Part shown: in pieces, positions 39,694 through 54,600 of the stretch
Numbering within the stretch: the stretch's first letter is position 1
Layout of the letters: each line of letters opens with the position of its first letter
DNA from: Liolophura sinensis
Taxonomy: Eukaryota > Mollusca > Polyplacophora > Chitonida > Chitonidae
NCBI RefSeq assembly: GCF_032854445.1
Contig: NC_088298.1
Location: 10,711,504 to 10,775,503, forward strand
DNA: 64,000 bases
Reading direction: 5' to 3'
The notes under the pieces: generated by a model
Databases searched by the model: none
Seen by the model: the letters and a program-made list of their open reading frames with translations, nothing else
What the model was told of the DNA's origin: nothing
Position numbers and translations under genes: made by a program

Positions 39694-42600
39694 CTGAAAC
39701 AAAGAAATCAGAAATACAGAAACGTTCTATTAAGATCTCAAAGAACCTATGTGTACTCAGTGTCTGGGTTCCATTTTGTACCTTGATCACTGTTTGCTTT
39801 CCTTGAAGGTTAACATTATCTTGGTTCCACAATTATCAACTTAAATTCACCAGCATAGATATTTTGGATATTAAACATCCCTTAATAATTACATTTGTTA
39901 ATCAAAAGCGAATTCCTCAGTGAAATTTAGCTACATTTTGTTGCCAGCAAAATTTGGGTGGTAAAACACTTGCATGGCAAAAAAAAAAAGGTCAGTGTTA
40001 AGTAATTGTTCATATTTCAGGATCCATCTCATGTAATGCATAAGGCAAAATAATTAAAACACTTTATGGGATTACTCTGGAACAAAATTTTCTCCACATT
40101 CAAACTCCACAGAAGTTTAAAACTAATATTTATCATTCTAAGCATCTCTATTTTCATAACCAGCATGAGCCTTGACATGAAAAAACTAAGCATAAATTAA
40201 CAATGGCCTAATAATATGCATAGCAAGAAACTGATAATAGTTGATTCACGTGTTATGACTTCATCCTATTTCTCACAATAAAACAGACATGGTTCACTTG
40301 TAAAACTGGATAATGGCTTACACAGTTAAGGTGAATAATAGAGCACACAGTAAAACTTGGTTTTGTCATGAAAATCACATTAAAACTTGACAATAGCTCA
40401 CTGTATGTATGTTTGTGTCTGTGCTTTGGGTTTTATGTTGTACTTAGCAATTTTCCAGGCATGACGACACAGGTTCAGTAGGTGTGTGTATTTACTGTCT
40501 TTTCATGTAGCAGGGCCCATCCAATGTTGCCACTGAAGTGTTATGCTGAGGACACCAGACATGACCTCTCACCCCGTCATATTATACTGACACTGGGCCT
40601 GTCATCCCTGTTTACTGTCTTCTCATGTAGCAGGGCCCATCCAATGTTGCCACTGAAGTGTCATGGTGAGGACGCCAGACATGACATCTCACCCCGTCAT
40701 ATTATACTGACACTGGGCCTGTCATCCCTGTTTACTGTCTTCTCATGTAGCAGGGCCCATCCAATGTTGCCACTGAAGTGTTATGCTGAAGACACCAGAC
40801 ATGACATCTCACCCTGTCATATACTGACATTGGGCCTATCATCCCTGTTTACTGTCTTCCCATGTAACAGGGCCCATCCAATGTTGCCACTGAAGTGTTA
40901 TGCTGAGGACACCAGACATGACATCTCACCCCGTCATATTATACTGACACCTGGCCTGTCATCCCTGTTTCCTTGCTCTAACATTTCAGTGCTGAGTACC
41001 AAGCCAGGCAGCAACATAGTAAGTCTTATGACTTGACTCGACTGTGGTTTGATCTCGGGGATCCCTGGTTTGATCCTGAAGGTCCCTGGTTTGATCCTGG
41101 GGATCCCTGGTTTGATCCTGGGGGTCCCTGGTCTCACCAATGTGGAAGCTCTAATCATTAGGCCACCAAAGTCGTCCACTAGTTCATGGTGAAGTTGTGT
41201 AATAATTCACGAGATAAAACTGGGTTATACCGCTGTAGCCATAGGCTTTGAACTGAAGTGTTTTGTCTAGCTTACCTGTATGAAGGCCAGTCCAATACCG
41301 GCGGCTCCAACAATGTATATGTTATCTTTGGCCCAGTTCACAGTGAAGTCCAAGCAGCCCTGGAAAACAGGATATCAACTATCATAGATATATGTAATTC
41401 AACAACCACAAATACTAACAAACATCACAGGCATACATAAGTGTCATACACATACAGAAAGACAGCTTGATGGGGTTTAACAGCTAGGGATTTGAACCAG
41501 CAATCTCTGAGCTTCTACCACTAGGCTGAAGGGATATTTCCTTCAGCCCTTAGGTAAAGGTAAAGGTAAAAACCACAACTGCTGCTGTTATACTTTGACT
41601 TTGGACAACTGCATTGGTGGGTGACTTCATCTAAAATTTTAAAAATAAAATACGACTTAATACCAGTATTAGTTAATACACTTTCAAACAACTGGTCCCA
41701 GCTGCTAAACCCTGTCACAACCAGTTATAATATATATATATACAACCATCATGAATATATACAAAAGCAGTTACCTCGCTACAACAGCAGCTACCAGTAT
41801 TGTGGTACCACTGTGGGTTAAATCAGAAAGGGTGTGACATATTTCGATGGCATTCACACAGGATAATGAATAAAAGAAACAAGTTAAAATGTATGGCTGA
41901 CAAAACTGCTAAGTTTGGCTCATGTCCCCAAAATTACCATATTTCTAAATAGTGCTTAAGTATGGGACCAGGTAGTCATATGTGACATTAGCTTCATTGC
42001 ACATTTGTCATTTACCAAGATTAGCTATAAATAATGTCTGAACAAATAAAACAGTATAATTTATAAGGTTAATCAGGACACACAAGTTGTAATTACATGA
42101 TACAGAAAAGACCTGAGGGTTCAGAGGTCATATTTCCTTGTACAGACCAACACTTGGCAAAATTGAGTTTTTCTTTTAACTGAAAGTGAGTTGTGTTTTT
42201 TTTTTGTTAAGGACCCACCATTTGAGATAACAAAATTGAATATTTATGTACTTTGCTTCATTCACTAAAGTAATTATCCCTGCCTATAAATGAACTCAAG
42301 CTGGTCTCCTAGTTGACACTGCAAACTGATAATCGGCACAGGTTGCAGTTATTGTTACATGTATTTCAGGATACCAGTCCAGTGAAGTGTGAAGACCTGC
42401 CCAGAAAGCTTACACCATTGAGCATCAGTCTAGATTGACAAACTCACAACATGAGCAATTGATCTTTGGATATGTTCAATTTAGGTTATGTAAAATTTTG
42501 AATATTTGTTTCCAAAAAAACAACCTCAAATTGAATAAATATAACCAGTTACTGAGTTTTTTATTCAATCGATGGACCGAGATGGACATGCTCGCCCAGA

Positions 42601-45600
42601 TGACTTCTATGCACCCCTGAGGACTGTCATTTTATGACATGCTGGGCAATGGAGTGGTTACCCTGCAGTGTGGCCATTCAAGTATTTACAGCCTGTAAGA
42701 TTTTGTCTGGTAAACAACACGGATAGGTCAGTTCCTGTCACGATAACAGAGCTATTGCATCATAGCTGTAGTAACTTACTAGTTAAAGGAACTGACATGA
42801 TTGGCCGCTGTGAATGGTTGACAACATATTAGTATAAAAGAAGTAGGGTTTACAGGTTTTTGCTTGATTTCCTCCCACCATATTGCTGGTTGTCATCATA
42901 TAAGTGAAATATTCTTGAGTACGGTGTAAAACATCAATCAAATAAAAGAATACATAATAAATAGCATATGGCCTTAGACCTGTAAAAAATATAACCATTC
43001 CTGTTAAACCTGGACAACTGACTTTGAGTCTTTGTGAAGAGAATGGACATTATGAATTCCATACAGAGATCAAAGATCAGAGATAACAGTGGTCATAAGT
43101 CTGTGACAACCAACGGTAGAGTAGAAGCATCCCACAACTTGCAGGGCCGTATCTACAGTCATTTCAGTTCTGGAAAACCTTTGGGAAGCCAAGAATTCTT
43201 GGGATCAGAGCCTTTAATGGACTTGAAGATATGGCCCTGACTTGATTTTTAATAGATCTCTCTTACAACATCTAAACCAACAATTCTCTATTTGTAGTAC
43301 CAACACAACACCTTTGCTATATCTAATGGCAAAAAAAGGAAAACAAAATGTACATACCTTATCATAAATTTTGCCTGGATTCACTGGTGCTTTGCCACAG
43401 CCTTCTGAAAACTCTAGGCAGCAGGAATCTGGGACCCCGCCATGGAGTCTTTCATTATCATTCCAGTCTGTGTAATTTACCACACCACAGCACTTGAACT
43501 GTAAATAAATAAAACACATCAGGAACAAAATGAGCCTTTGGCTATAGTTTAGCTGTCAACTTCACACTGAAGCCATTATAAACAGCATTACAAACATTTA
43601 ACTTTTCCAGGCGATGTAATTAACCCCTGCAAAGTTAACTGGAATCGTGGTTGCATGCAGTTCGCTTCCTCTTGGCACTGACCGTGACCAGAAGGAAGAT
43701 ATCACTGGCTCAGTGATATTTAAATCTTGATGTTAGGCCACTTAATTTGACGGGAAGCAAACAATCGTTCACACGACGGTTACGTGGAGTGTAATTGTGC
43801 AGATCTATAAATCAGTTACTCTGATCTGTCCCCTGTCCTCTGTGTTTCCACAAACACAGAGCTTGAACTGCGTAACGCTTAATGAGTATATTAGAGTTAC
43901 CCACACAAGGTTGCTGGCCATCCTCAGCGACAGCTTCCACAAACTGGAAGTTGTGTCAGTTGTTAGATCTCTTCTCAGGTTGTTAGGTCTGCCAGCAACC
44001 TGCGGATGGTCGTGGGTTTCCCCCGGGGCTGTGCCCGGTTTCCACCCACCATAATGCTGGCTGCCGTCGTATAAGTGAAATATTCTTGAGTACGGCATAA
44101 GACACCAATCAAATAAATAAATAAATAAATCTCTGGTTGTTTTAATATTTTTCCGTTGGCAAAAAAACAAGCGCTAATACAACTGTGAATGAAAGCCCTC
44201 ATTTGGCGCCATGATGCTGCAAAGTGTCCAACTGAACTTGAACTCAATGCCATTATGCACTAAATGCAGTCACCAGTTTTCCGTTCTGACCAAATTTCAT
44301 TCAGGTCTGCAGTCTATTTATTAATTGACTCATTGCATTTGCCTTGTCTCCTGTCATTTGTGGCATCAAGTCCTGTCTAGAAACCACCTATTCACTTTGT
44401 GAAGGCATGTAGGTAACTCTGCTGGACATGACTGACGGCAGACTGTACCGCAATACAACCAACTTCATGCACAAATTAACAGGCTTTGCAATAATTACTG
44501 TAAATAAAACGAAAAAACTCTGCTTGGAAATAAGGCTGATGACTTTATCAGCCACAGGTTCACATAACCAATTTGTGCATATCATTGGTCTCTTTTTGTG
44601 TCGTGGCGAAATCGAACTATCGGTTATTCACGGCTTACAATCTGTAACCGACTTTTGGACGTCATGCACCCAAATTTCATGGCCTGCATGTATAAGTCAG
44701 AATAAACATTTTGTATGTTTCACAAAGGCCTTTGGAGGCCATTACACCTACTTAGCGCTGAATATACCTTGCTAATGGGTGTACTGACATACATGTAGGC
44801 ATTCGGCATGCAGGATTATGACAGTACTGGCCTTCAGCCAAATATGACCACAGTACTGACAGAAGACATCACGTTGAGCCAAGTTTTTACTTCCATGTTC
44901 TCCGATCAATTTGGACTTTTGGGGTAGCATGACTATTTCCAAACTTTCTCAAATACGCCAGAAGGGAGGTAAATAAATACAACGCAAAGAAGATTGAACT
45001 GCCTTAAATACTGTTCCAGTGAGTAAATTCAGCCTAGTCAAGTCACAGTCTGAACTTGCCTATCTCTCACACCAGCCAATCAGAATCATCTCTGTATCCC
45101 GTTTAAGCTATGGACTTCTAAATAAGATTGACAATGTGGTTTAGCATGAAGACAAAACTGATATTACACTCAACGCCATCTCCCTACGTGAGCACAGACT
45201 CCAATGTATTATGAAACAAAATGTTTCTTTTTTGCAATATCACTGCATCTGAGTGTGAAATCAAACATGTAATAATAAAAGTGATAAATACCGTGTACAA
45301 AGAGGTCAACTTGTAGCCTTTCAACCTTTCAAACAAGGTTCATGGAGCATGATGCTTGATAAATTTCCGGACTTTCCAAGACATTTTCACACAGAATTCC
45401 AGGACTTTCCAGGACATTTTCACAAAGAATTGCAGGATTTTTATGAGTTCAATTACACCAGCAATGAGTAGTGTTTTGTACTTCTCAGGCAGACATTTAA
45501 CATTTCAAACGATTTAACTCCAGTGCCAAGAATCTGAACCATAAACAGATTGGGAAGTTTGTTTTTCATTTTTTTGGTCATCTAATCAATTTCCATAACT

Positions 45601-48600
45601 TTCAAAGGAATTCGATGACCTGCTCACAAATTCCACGACTTTCCAATTCCAACATTATCAATCAGTTCCCAGGGTTTCATAAACCGTGATTTATCAGTGA
45701 GAGAAATTCTTGCTGATGAGATGAAACATGTATTTCACCTATCTGTTAATAATGATACTTACCTTTCTTTGGACCTCGTCCCAGGTTTTGGTAACACCCT
45801 CATGCTGAGTATCATTGTAGTTTTTCTGCGCTTCCATCATCAAGTCACGTACCTCTCCTTCAAGCTGAAAAACACAAGGGCATCATCCATCAATTATCAC
45901 AGGATGAGAGTTACCAGTTCTACTATGAACTGGTTTGTCACACACACAGACAGTTCAGAACAAAAATTCACCACTCGTGCCCATAACTCTCAACTTCTAC
46001 CGTATGAAATGACAAAAAATCAGAATCAAAAATTTTTGCAAAGCAATAGGCTGCCCCATGATAAAACACCATGAGACAGAATATTACATCACTCATGTAC
46101 CCCACCCACGTGTGGTTAAAGGGCAAAGCAAGGTAACAGAAGTGGACAGAGATGCGTCCTTTGATTAAAGAAATAACTCAAGCCTGATAGTACAAAACTG
46201 ACAAAACAGTGGTGCTTTCCTTTATCTCAAGGTGCGGGATTTTACTTACTCAGAAGTGCGATATCTCAATTGTGGAACATCACAAAAATATAATGCTATG
46301 CTTTTCAAACTTTATGTGGAATACCTTTATAGATACATAGGTATATATCTATTTATTTATTTGATTGGTGTTTTACGCCGTACTCAAGAATATTTCACTT
46401 ATACGACGGCGGCCAGCATTATGGCGGGAGGAAACTGGGCAGAGCCCGGGAGAAACCCACGACCATCCGCAGGTTGCTGCCAGACCTTCCCACGTACGGC
46501 CGGAGGGGAAGCCAGCATGAACTGGACTTGAACTCACAGCAACCGCATTAGTGAGAGACTCCTGGGTCATTACGCTGCGCTAGCGCGCTAACCGACCATG
46601 CGTGTATACATTTCATCTAGTGTTGCCTTTCGTTTTAATCTGGACATGGGAAAGAGTTGGACACTTACCGAGTTCCTCAAGACAAAGCCTGCGATTCCCC
46701 CGGCCAACTCCAGGATGAAGATCACAATCAGCATCACAGCAAACTGGACACAGAGACAGAGGAATAATTGTTAAGTAAATTAACTGAAATTAAATTTACT
46801 CATCTGTATCTTGCACTATGCTCCAAAAGCAATTCTCCTGCCTGCGACTCAGTAACCATTTATTGTACCTGGTACATAATAAATATTTTGAAAGCTGTTG
46901 TATTTCATGAAGTTTGTTAGAAATTAAAATAATACTTCCTATGCTAACACTTAAGATTTTTCTGATAAGAAATTAATCGAACTTAACAAAAAAACAATCA
47001 ATACGCTCTATAAGGTGAATGAATAAATCAGAATCGTGCAAATTGTCACTTGAAAAATTACCATACACATACATTTATAACAATTAAAGATTTCCACCAC
47101 CAAGGGAGAGTACTCACCACCATGGTACAGATGTAGTTTTCTCGGATGGCACCGCAGCATCCAAAGAAGGCGATCATGAAAATGACCACCCCCACAATTA
47201 TTAATAATATGGCTGCTCCATTGAACTTCCCTCCAAAGAAATCGAAATACTCATGGAAGCGAGTTTGGACCAAGGCTCCAATGATGATCAAGCCAATAGC
47301 GGCAATCTGGGGGACAGAAGAAAGGGAATAAAAGCGCATTGTTGTAGGCATAAATTAATACCTGTATTGTGTTTCATGTATGTCAGTACTATACCTAAAG
47401 ATACTGCAGGTCGTACACAGAGAGAAGGGTTGAGAAATAAGGGCACTGAAGGGGTAATATGCTGCACATACCTGCCACGACTCAAGATTTATCTCACACA
47501 CATACCACATTCTGTAGATATACATGAAACGATTGGTTTTTATTTCTTAATACGCAGTGCATGGCCCAACCTCTAAACCTCTTACAACATCCCTCCTGGA
47601 GTCCACTGCCGTCAACCTCCCCCAAATATCTTGTATTTATTTATTTATTTATTTGATTGGTGTTTTACGCCGTCTCAAGAATATTTCATTTATACGACGG
47701 CGGCCAGCATTATGGTGGGAGGAAACTGGGGGAAACCCATGAGGAAACCCATGACCATCCGCAGGTTGCTGCCAGACCTTCCCACGTACGGCCGGAGAGG
47801 AAGCCAGCATGAGCTGGACTTAAACTCACAGTGACCGCATTGGTGAGATTCTCCTAGGTCATTACCCTGTGCTGGCGCGCTAACCAACTGAGCCACGGAG
47901 GGCCCGCTCTGTATCTTTTAGCATTCACTATTATTACTTCTCAGTGTTCTCAGTCTCCCACAGAGATGGAAAAAAATGAAAACTTATACTGGTTACAGTG
48001 ACTTTATGGTGTACAGTACATGCACTTTAAACATTTTACATCAGCTGATTTTGAAAAACGTCACTTTGAAAGAAAATCATCTCCGCTCGTGCTACCTTAG
48101 TATCTGCTATCTCTGATACACTGACTCAAAGACTCCAGACAAATCGAAATTTTCTTCAATCACACATCAGTAATATTTGCAATGGAAGCAGATGCTAGTT
48201 CAAATTGTAACAGATTTGTCAATTATAAAATGGATAAGAAGTGTTTCCGAATAATAACTGAATATGTTCCAAATATCTTAAATTTAAACGAAATTCCAGA
48301 TTTAAACTATATGCTCAATAATCTCTTTGTGACATCAGCCTCCAGGGCCAGTTTCAAAGGGTCCTTGAGCTTGTCTTGCATGTGACTTCTACATGCACAG
48401 TAAAAGAGACATGCTAATGTGCCATACACGTACTTTACTGGTTCATTTAACTGTCTTGAGTCAGATGGCAGTGAGGTTTACAGGTGTCTATGATTTATTT
48501 ATTCAGTTTAACCCAGTACTCTAGAATATTTCCCTTACATGATGACACCCACCTTGGATGCGCATGCTACTTATGTAGCTGTACATTTTGCACAGTCAAC

Positions 48601-51600
48601 AATATGCATAATGGGCAATGTATGATTGCCTGACTTGCTGCAGGGACAAATGTAAATACATGGGAAATTAATATAATTACAAAAAGAGTGTGTGTATACA
48701 TTGTATACAGCCATCCCATGTCCCCAAGCCATCCTCTACTCAGGCCATCATTAAGAATATGTTTGTTGAGATAACCCGCTGAACACTCCAAAAAAAAAAA
48801 AAGGACCGTAGCTAATGCCTTTGTAAGGCTTTTCATAGAATTATTTTCATTTTTCTCTAAAAAGGAAATCTATAATCTAGAAATCTATTTTCATCTCTTT
48901 CATAAGCTAGAATAAAAAAATCAAAAAAATCACTCCCAACCAACCCCATTCTTTCCATAGGATTGAGTTGATACTAACAAGGAAGTTTTTAAAGATGACC
49001 TCACACAGAAAATAATTTGGCCTAGCACCAGATAATTAATGAGATTATCAGCATGCTCTGTGTTGAGGTGAAGCAGCAGATGACAGTCAACAGGTCAAAC
49101 GGATCTAACAACTTGCACGCAAAATTCATCATCATCCATCTCTCTTATCTCAAATACTGTATCTGACCTACAATTTTGTCCACATTGAGAGATCTACTGA
49201 TCTTAAAACAGGTGTTTTGAGGGGGGTGAGAGATCTACTGATCTTAAAACAGGCGTTTTGAGGGGGGTGGAATGGTTTGTAAAGGACATCATGCTGAGAA
49301 AACTTAAGTTTCTGTACCAAAAGCAATAGTTTATAAACTATGAAGAAATTTGCGTCATAAATCAAAAACAGGAATTTTGTCCTTGCTGCATGCAAACAAT
49401 AACATAATGTTATTCAGGAGCCTAACAAAACTTGCTCACAAAATGATTCCAGGAAACAATGCGTTTTTAAGCACACAAAAACACTGTATCAGCACACTGA
49501 TGATGCACGAATATTGCATTATGACTTTTTTTCTACCAAACAGGTAATTAATGTATGAATTAGTCGGCCAGACTTAATTAACCATTTCTCTACAGGGCAG
49601 AACTTTACAGTGTATTGCATGGCTTCGAGCTGTGCTAATTCATACAATGCTGTAATGAGTATACACACAATCACATCTACATTGGTGCATGACTGTCAAC
49701 AAACACAGAGCAAGGCGGGGGGAGGTATATATATAGAGACCTGGAGCTGGCATGGAAGGGTCAGGTCTGAGATTAGCCGAGTCAGCAAATAATTACACAG
49801 TAATGTTTGACATTCCTCTCCAGGGACCAACATTATAATCCTCTGGCAAAACAGCCGTGCGTGTGGAATTGAGCGAGTAATGTAAATTTACAGCAGTATA
49901 TGACAAACCAGCTGGTAACATAGTCCTATTAGTCTACCCTCTGAAATGCTGTTTTAATCTCAAAACATTCTGTCTAAATAACATTTCCATATTTTCAGGA
50001 AACCCAGAAAAGCAATCTTTGAAAACATGGACTTGTTCCATGCCATGTGTCATAAATGTATAACTCTTTTTTTTCTTAGCACTGATTTATTCTGTATTAC
50101 TTTATTCTTTACTTTTACCTGTATTTATTTATTTGATTGGTGTTATTGACAAAGAACAGTACTCAAGAATACTTCACCTATAAGACGGCTGCAAGCATTA
50201 TGGTGGGAGGAAACCAAGCAGAGCCCAGGGGAAACCCACAACCATTCGCAGGTTATTGGCAGACCTTCCCACGTATGGCCGGAAACGTTTACCTACTGTA
50301 AGTCTTCAAATTCTTTGCAGGTTTGCAAGATGATAATATAGACATGTTCTGAGGGAATTATTCTGTGTGGACTGACAGCATTACAAATTTTGTGAAGCTC
50401 TGTAACTGGTTGGGTTATTCCAGTGCAGTTTTGTTTCCGAAATCTAATTATACAGGTGCATAAAGTGCATACAACTGCCAATTAAACAGGTGCATAAACT
50501 GCATACAACTGCTCTTCCATGTAAAAAAAAAAGTTGAGGTATTGCATCACAGCTTAGAGTTTGGTTTTACATGAATTGGTCACGGGCATGCAATAGGTGG
50601 GTTGTAGATCTTACTGTCAATAATTCATTTGTCTGGCTCCTGTTTCTAAAATGATACACATAATTCCTTATTTCAAAACCACATCACATTTCCAAAGCAA
50701 TGTTGTCTAACAATACAACATTCACATCCCCAATGAGTATACACCAGCCAGGGACACCTCACTGGGCACTTAGCATTATTAGAAGTCGGCTGCGTCCTGT
50801 ACTCTCCGGAGGTTGGTCAGTACATGACACAGCCCAGAAACAACATCAAATGCGATCACTTGTTTCTATAATGGTATATTATTACCAAGGATGGGGGGGG
50901 GGGCACTCACTAGAGAGGTAAGGGGGGGACGATGAGGGGGGCACAGGCCTGTCAATCCTGAGCTACATGTACATCAGGTCATTTTACACTGATCAATTAT
51001 TTAAAGTGTCTGGCTGTATGTAGACAAAGAAGAGACAACCATACTGGATGGTGATAGTGGTTGGGGGGTGGGGGGTGGGGGGTAGAGATTCTGTTAGATC
51101 GATGATTTTGTTTACTGAGATTAGCAAATATTTATTTATTTGATTAGTGGTGGTGGAAAACGGGCCCTGCCATGGGGGAACCCACAAGCATCCGCAGGTT
51201 GTTGCCAGCCCTTCCAACATACAGCCAAAGCGGCAGCCAGCATGAACTGGACTAGCAGCGATCGCATTAGTGAGAGGTTCCTGGGTCAATGTGCTGCGAT
51301 TTGCACACAAGTGAAGCACATAGTAATACCCAGTGCATGCAAATCATGTCCAAACCAACCGTTTCCCTTCATTTCTTCAGCTGAACAGACCTACACCCTG
51401 TGCAAATTATTCCCTGTGATACATGTACATACTCCTGGCATCCTTTTTCATGTACAATCACAATTATGTAGAGGTTATATTGCATATCACAGGGAGGGGA
51501 AAATTTGACTGCATTCAATGGTACATACGGAATAATGACAGAAAATGGCCCTAAACATCCATGCTAAGCTATGTCCCCGTGGCTGTAGGGTTTACAGCGG

Positions 51601-54600
51601 CTAGAGTCTAGTTCACAACATTGTATACTCAACTCTCACTCTGTTATCATCACAGTGTGTACAGATCGATCAGCCCGACAGGAATCTATATTTACAAAAA
51701 ACAGTCTAATGCAATGCCAATGATAAATTTTTAAACACCTGTATAAAGTAAATATTTTTTTTCCAACCTTAGCCAATCCTGGTAGTGAAACTGTACATAC
51801 CACAAAAAATCTTCACGATTATAAGCTTAGTCTGCCAAAAATGATGTCAACCAACTCGATACATATCGATACAGTGTTTCAAAGTGTTGCATGGGACCTC
51901 CATGACTCAGTTGGTTAGCACACTAGCGCAGCGTACTGACCCAGAAGCCTCTCACCAATGCGGTCGCTGTGATTTCAAGTCCAGCTCATGCTGACTTCCT
52001 CTCCGGCCGTATGTGGGGAGGTCTTCCAGCAAACTGAGGATGGTCGTGGGTTTCCACCGGGCTCTGCCCGGTTTCCTCCCATCATAGTGCTGGCAGCTGT
52101 CGTGTAAGTGAAATATTCTTGAGTATGGCATAAAACACCAATTAAATAAAAAAAAATCAAAATGTTGCAGATTTACACTTACTGAGACGGAAGTTTATAC
52201 TGGTACAGGCCCACTCTTGCCGTAACATGCCTGCCCACCATATTTCTTCTAATTTTTGGGACACCAGGTCTGCTCTTTTTAGCCAATATACATGTACACT
52301 ACACAGGGTACTCTGAAGTACCGTAGCTATGACATTGGTCACTGCTTTTTCCCCCATAACAGCATGTTCTTTGACAATAACAATTTCAAAAAACAGGGAG
52401 GCAGACAAAAAATATTATCTACTAACCAAGATGAACCATGGTGCAAGAAGCTATGTTCAAGAGCATAGATGTAAAATGAGAGAACAGATGTAAAACCAGT
52501 GCATAAATGTAAAACAAGAGAAACCAGAGCACAAATTTAAAACCAGAGCATAGGTGTAAAACGAGATCATGTCCCTTAATTTTCCACCATCTGTCTAAAG
52601 ATGAACTTTCTGATGATATGAATATTCCAGTAGTCTTCTGCACTGGAGAATCTCATCATATGCTTCTCACAAAAGCTCCTCGTACCGTTTGAGACCAATC
52701 AACAAGTTTCCAAACTCTTGTCCTAAACATGACAAAAATGTATCAAGCGTTGAAGGGATGAGGTGGGTTTTACAGCTAGACGTTCATGTAACCTTGGTTA
52801 GATTTTTTTTCTTCTGACAATGAAAATAAACAATGGAGATGTTTCTTTTCTTCTTGACAATGAAAATAAACAATGGAGATGTTTTCTTTATATATGCATA
52901 TTGACTTGACGGTACGTGTGTTTAACAACAAGTCAAGCCTCAACACCTGGCCTCCTTTGTTGTACATGATGTTTATGTCATGCTCCTGCTATTTACTTGA
53001 ACTCTCCTGTGCGGGGACAGCAATAGGTAGACATAATGAAATATTCATTTTCAGAGTTTCTTTCTTTCAAAACTTAAACGCTCAAATGAAAAATTATGCA
53101 ACTAGAAAATTTTGTTTGGTATGTCTTTGAACAGGGAAATCCCTCAAAATATTCGAGATCTGTGATTGCTATAGACGAAACAATGCTATACATGTATGTG
53201 GAAATGAACTGTACTAGAGCAAACCAAATAAAAATGGATGTCCAATTTCACTGTGCAGGTTAAAATTTTCATGTTTAATATTTGTAGGTGCGCCGACATC
53301 TGTGTGACAATATATAGTTTAAAAGACCTAATATCTTGCATAAAAAAATGCAGTTAATAGGGTCTAATAAAACATTACTTTTGGTGATAAAACTGACACT
53401 TTTCCAGTAGATCATCCTATCTTTCAACCAAACCTCGAAAAACACCATTCTAAGTCTAAGATCAATAGTACTTCCATAGGCAGGCAGAATGTGCAACTTT
53501 AACAGTCCATAGGCAGGCAAAATGTGCAACTTTAACAGTCCGTAGTCCATAGGCAGACAGAATGTGCAACTTTAATAGTCCATAGGCAGGCAGAATGTGC
53601 AACTTTAACAGTTCATAGGCAGGCAGAATGTGCAACTTTAAGAGTCCATAGGCTGGCAACATTTTAGGTCAGTTATACCGCAGTCTGTTTAAAGGAAGGC
53701 AGGAAAGACTGGCAGAATAAGCTATGAATTATTAAAACCTCTGGCAAATCAATACAATGTAAAATGCTGAAAACCTGCAGGATTTTCTCTCACAAAAAAA
53801 AACCCGGATGTTGGATTAACTCGTCTGACATAATCTGACAAAACACTCATAAAACATGTTAATTACTGTCAAGTGTTGTCATTACAAATGTAAAGCATAC
53901 GGGAATACGCATGACAAATTATATTTGCATTATGTGCCCTTCTTGAGGTAATAAGGCAACTCCAATTTTACTGTATGTTTGACGGGCGAACTGACAAAAA
54001 GAAAGAAATATGGAATAAAAGCAAAATTTAAAATTGAACTTTTTATGTTGTCCAATCTTGTTCTAGGTAATTTACGGCTTCCAGATCATGTAAATGCCTT
54101 CAACCAGAGCATATGCTTACACAGACTGCATTTCCCACATACTATATGATTCTTCACTTTCATTTGCCTATCCATCTTCCCCAGCATTGAAAAAGAGATG
54201 TTAAGGTACGGGCCTAACTTAGCGCATGGCTCGTCAAACTTGCGAGCCATCATTCATGTATCTGGATCACTATATATGGACACAAAATTATACATGCATA
54301 AAATTTTTCAGGCTAATTATTTGGAGAGGTCGGAAACGTAACCATTATCTGCGGACTGTGTTTGTTTTAATCATCTAAATGGCAACAATTGTTTAAAATT
54401 AATATTTTCAGCAAATTAATTCCAAATTAAGACAAAAAAAAAATTTAGGATGTCTACAGGTGTGTATGCAACATTGTGTTTATGAATGACAAACACACTA
54501 TATATCATAACAGGCATCTAATTTTCAATCTCAGTCCTGGTACATGTGGTCACAAATGATATCAGTTTGGCTCATCAATTTGTAATACAAAACCGAGTAT

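Larger units (their letters stand above)
39694..41275 (-). other. Tetraspanin intron 6
   Basis: Contains the 120-bp array and a short 21-bp array. The part 39694-40490 has nothing recognisable. Confidence 0.75.
45865..47117 (-). other. Tetraspanin introns 3 and 2 (around exon 46669-46743)
   Basis: Intron 3 contains a full SINE (46349-46600). Intron 2 (46744-47117) is plain AT-rich sequence. Confidence 0.75.

Noticed and set aside
40482-41036. 184-codon + strand ORF with 40-residue repeats
   Set aside because: Translation of the 120-bp tandem repeat in a tetraspanin intron, on the opposite strand.
44428-44775. 115-codon + strand ORF in tetraspanin intron 4
   Set aside because: No similarity that I recognise, no promoter or splice signals of note, and this length is expected by chance in 64 kb.
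45697-46074. 125-codon + strand ORF
   Set aside because: Antisense shadow of tetraspanin exon 4 (45763-45864).
46349-46600. Recurrent peptide resembling [20 protein letters not shown] in many ORFs
   Set aside because: This is the SINE tail and centre read in one frame, seen at many SINE copies; it is not a protein family.
51900-51985. Possible tRNA gene
   Set aside because: A and B box-like motifs are present, but the sequence does not close into a tRNA cloverleaf and continues into the SINE body.
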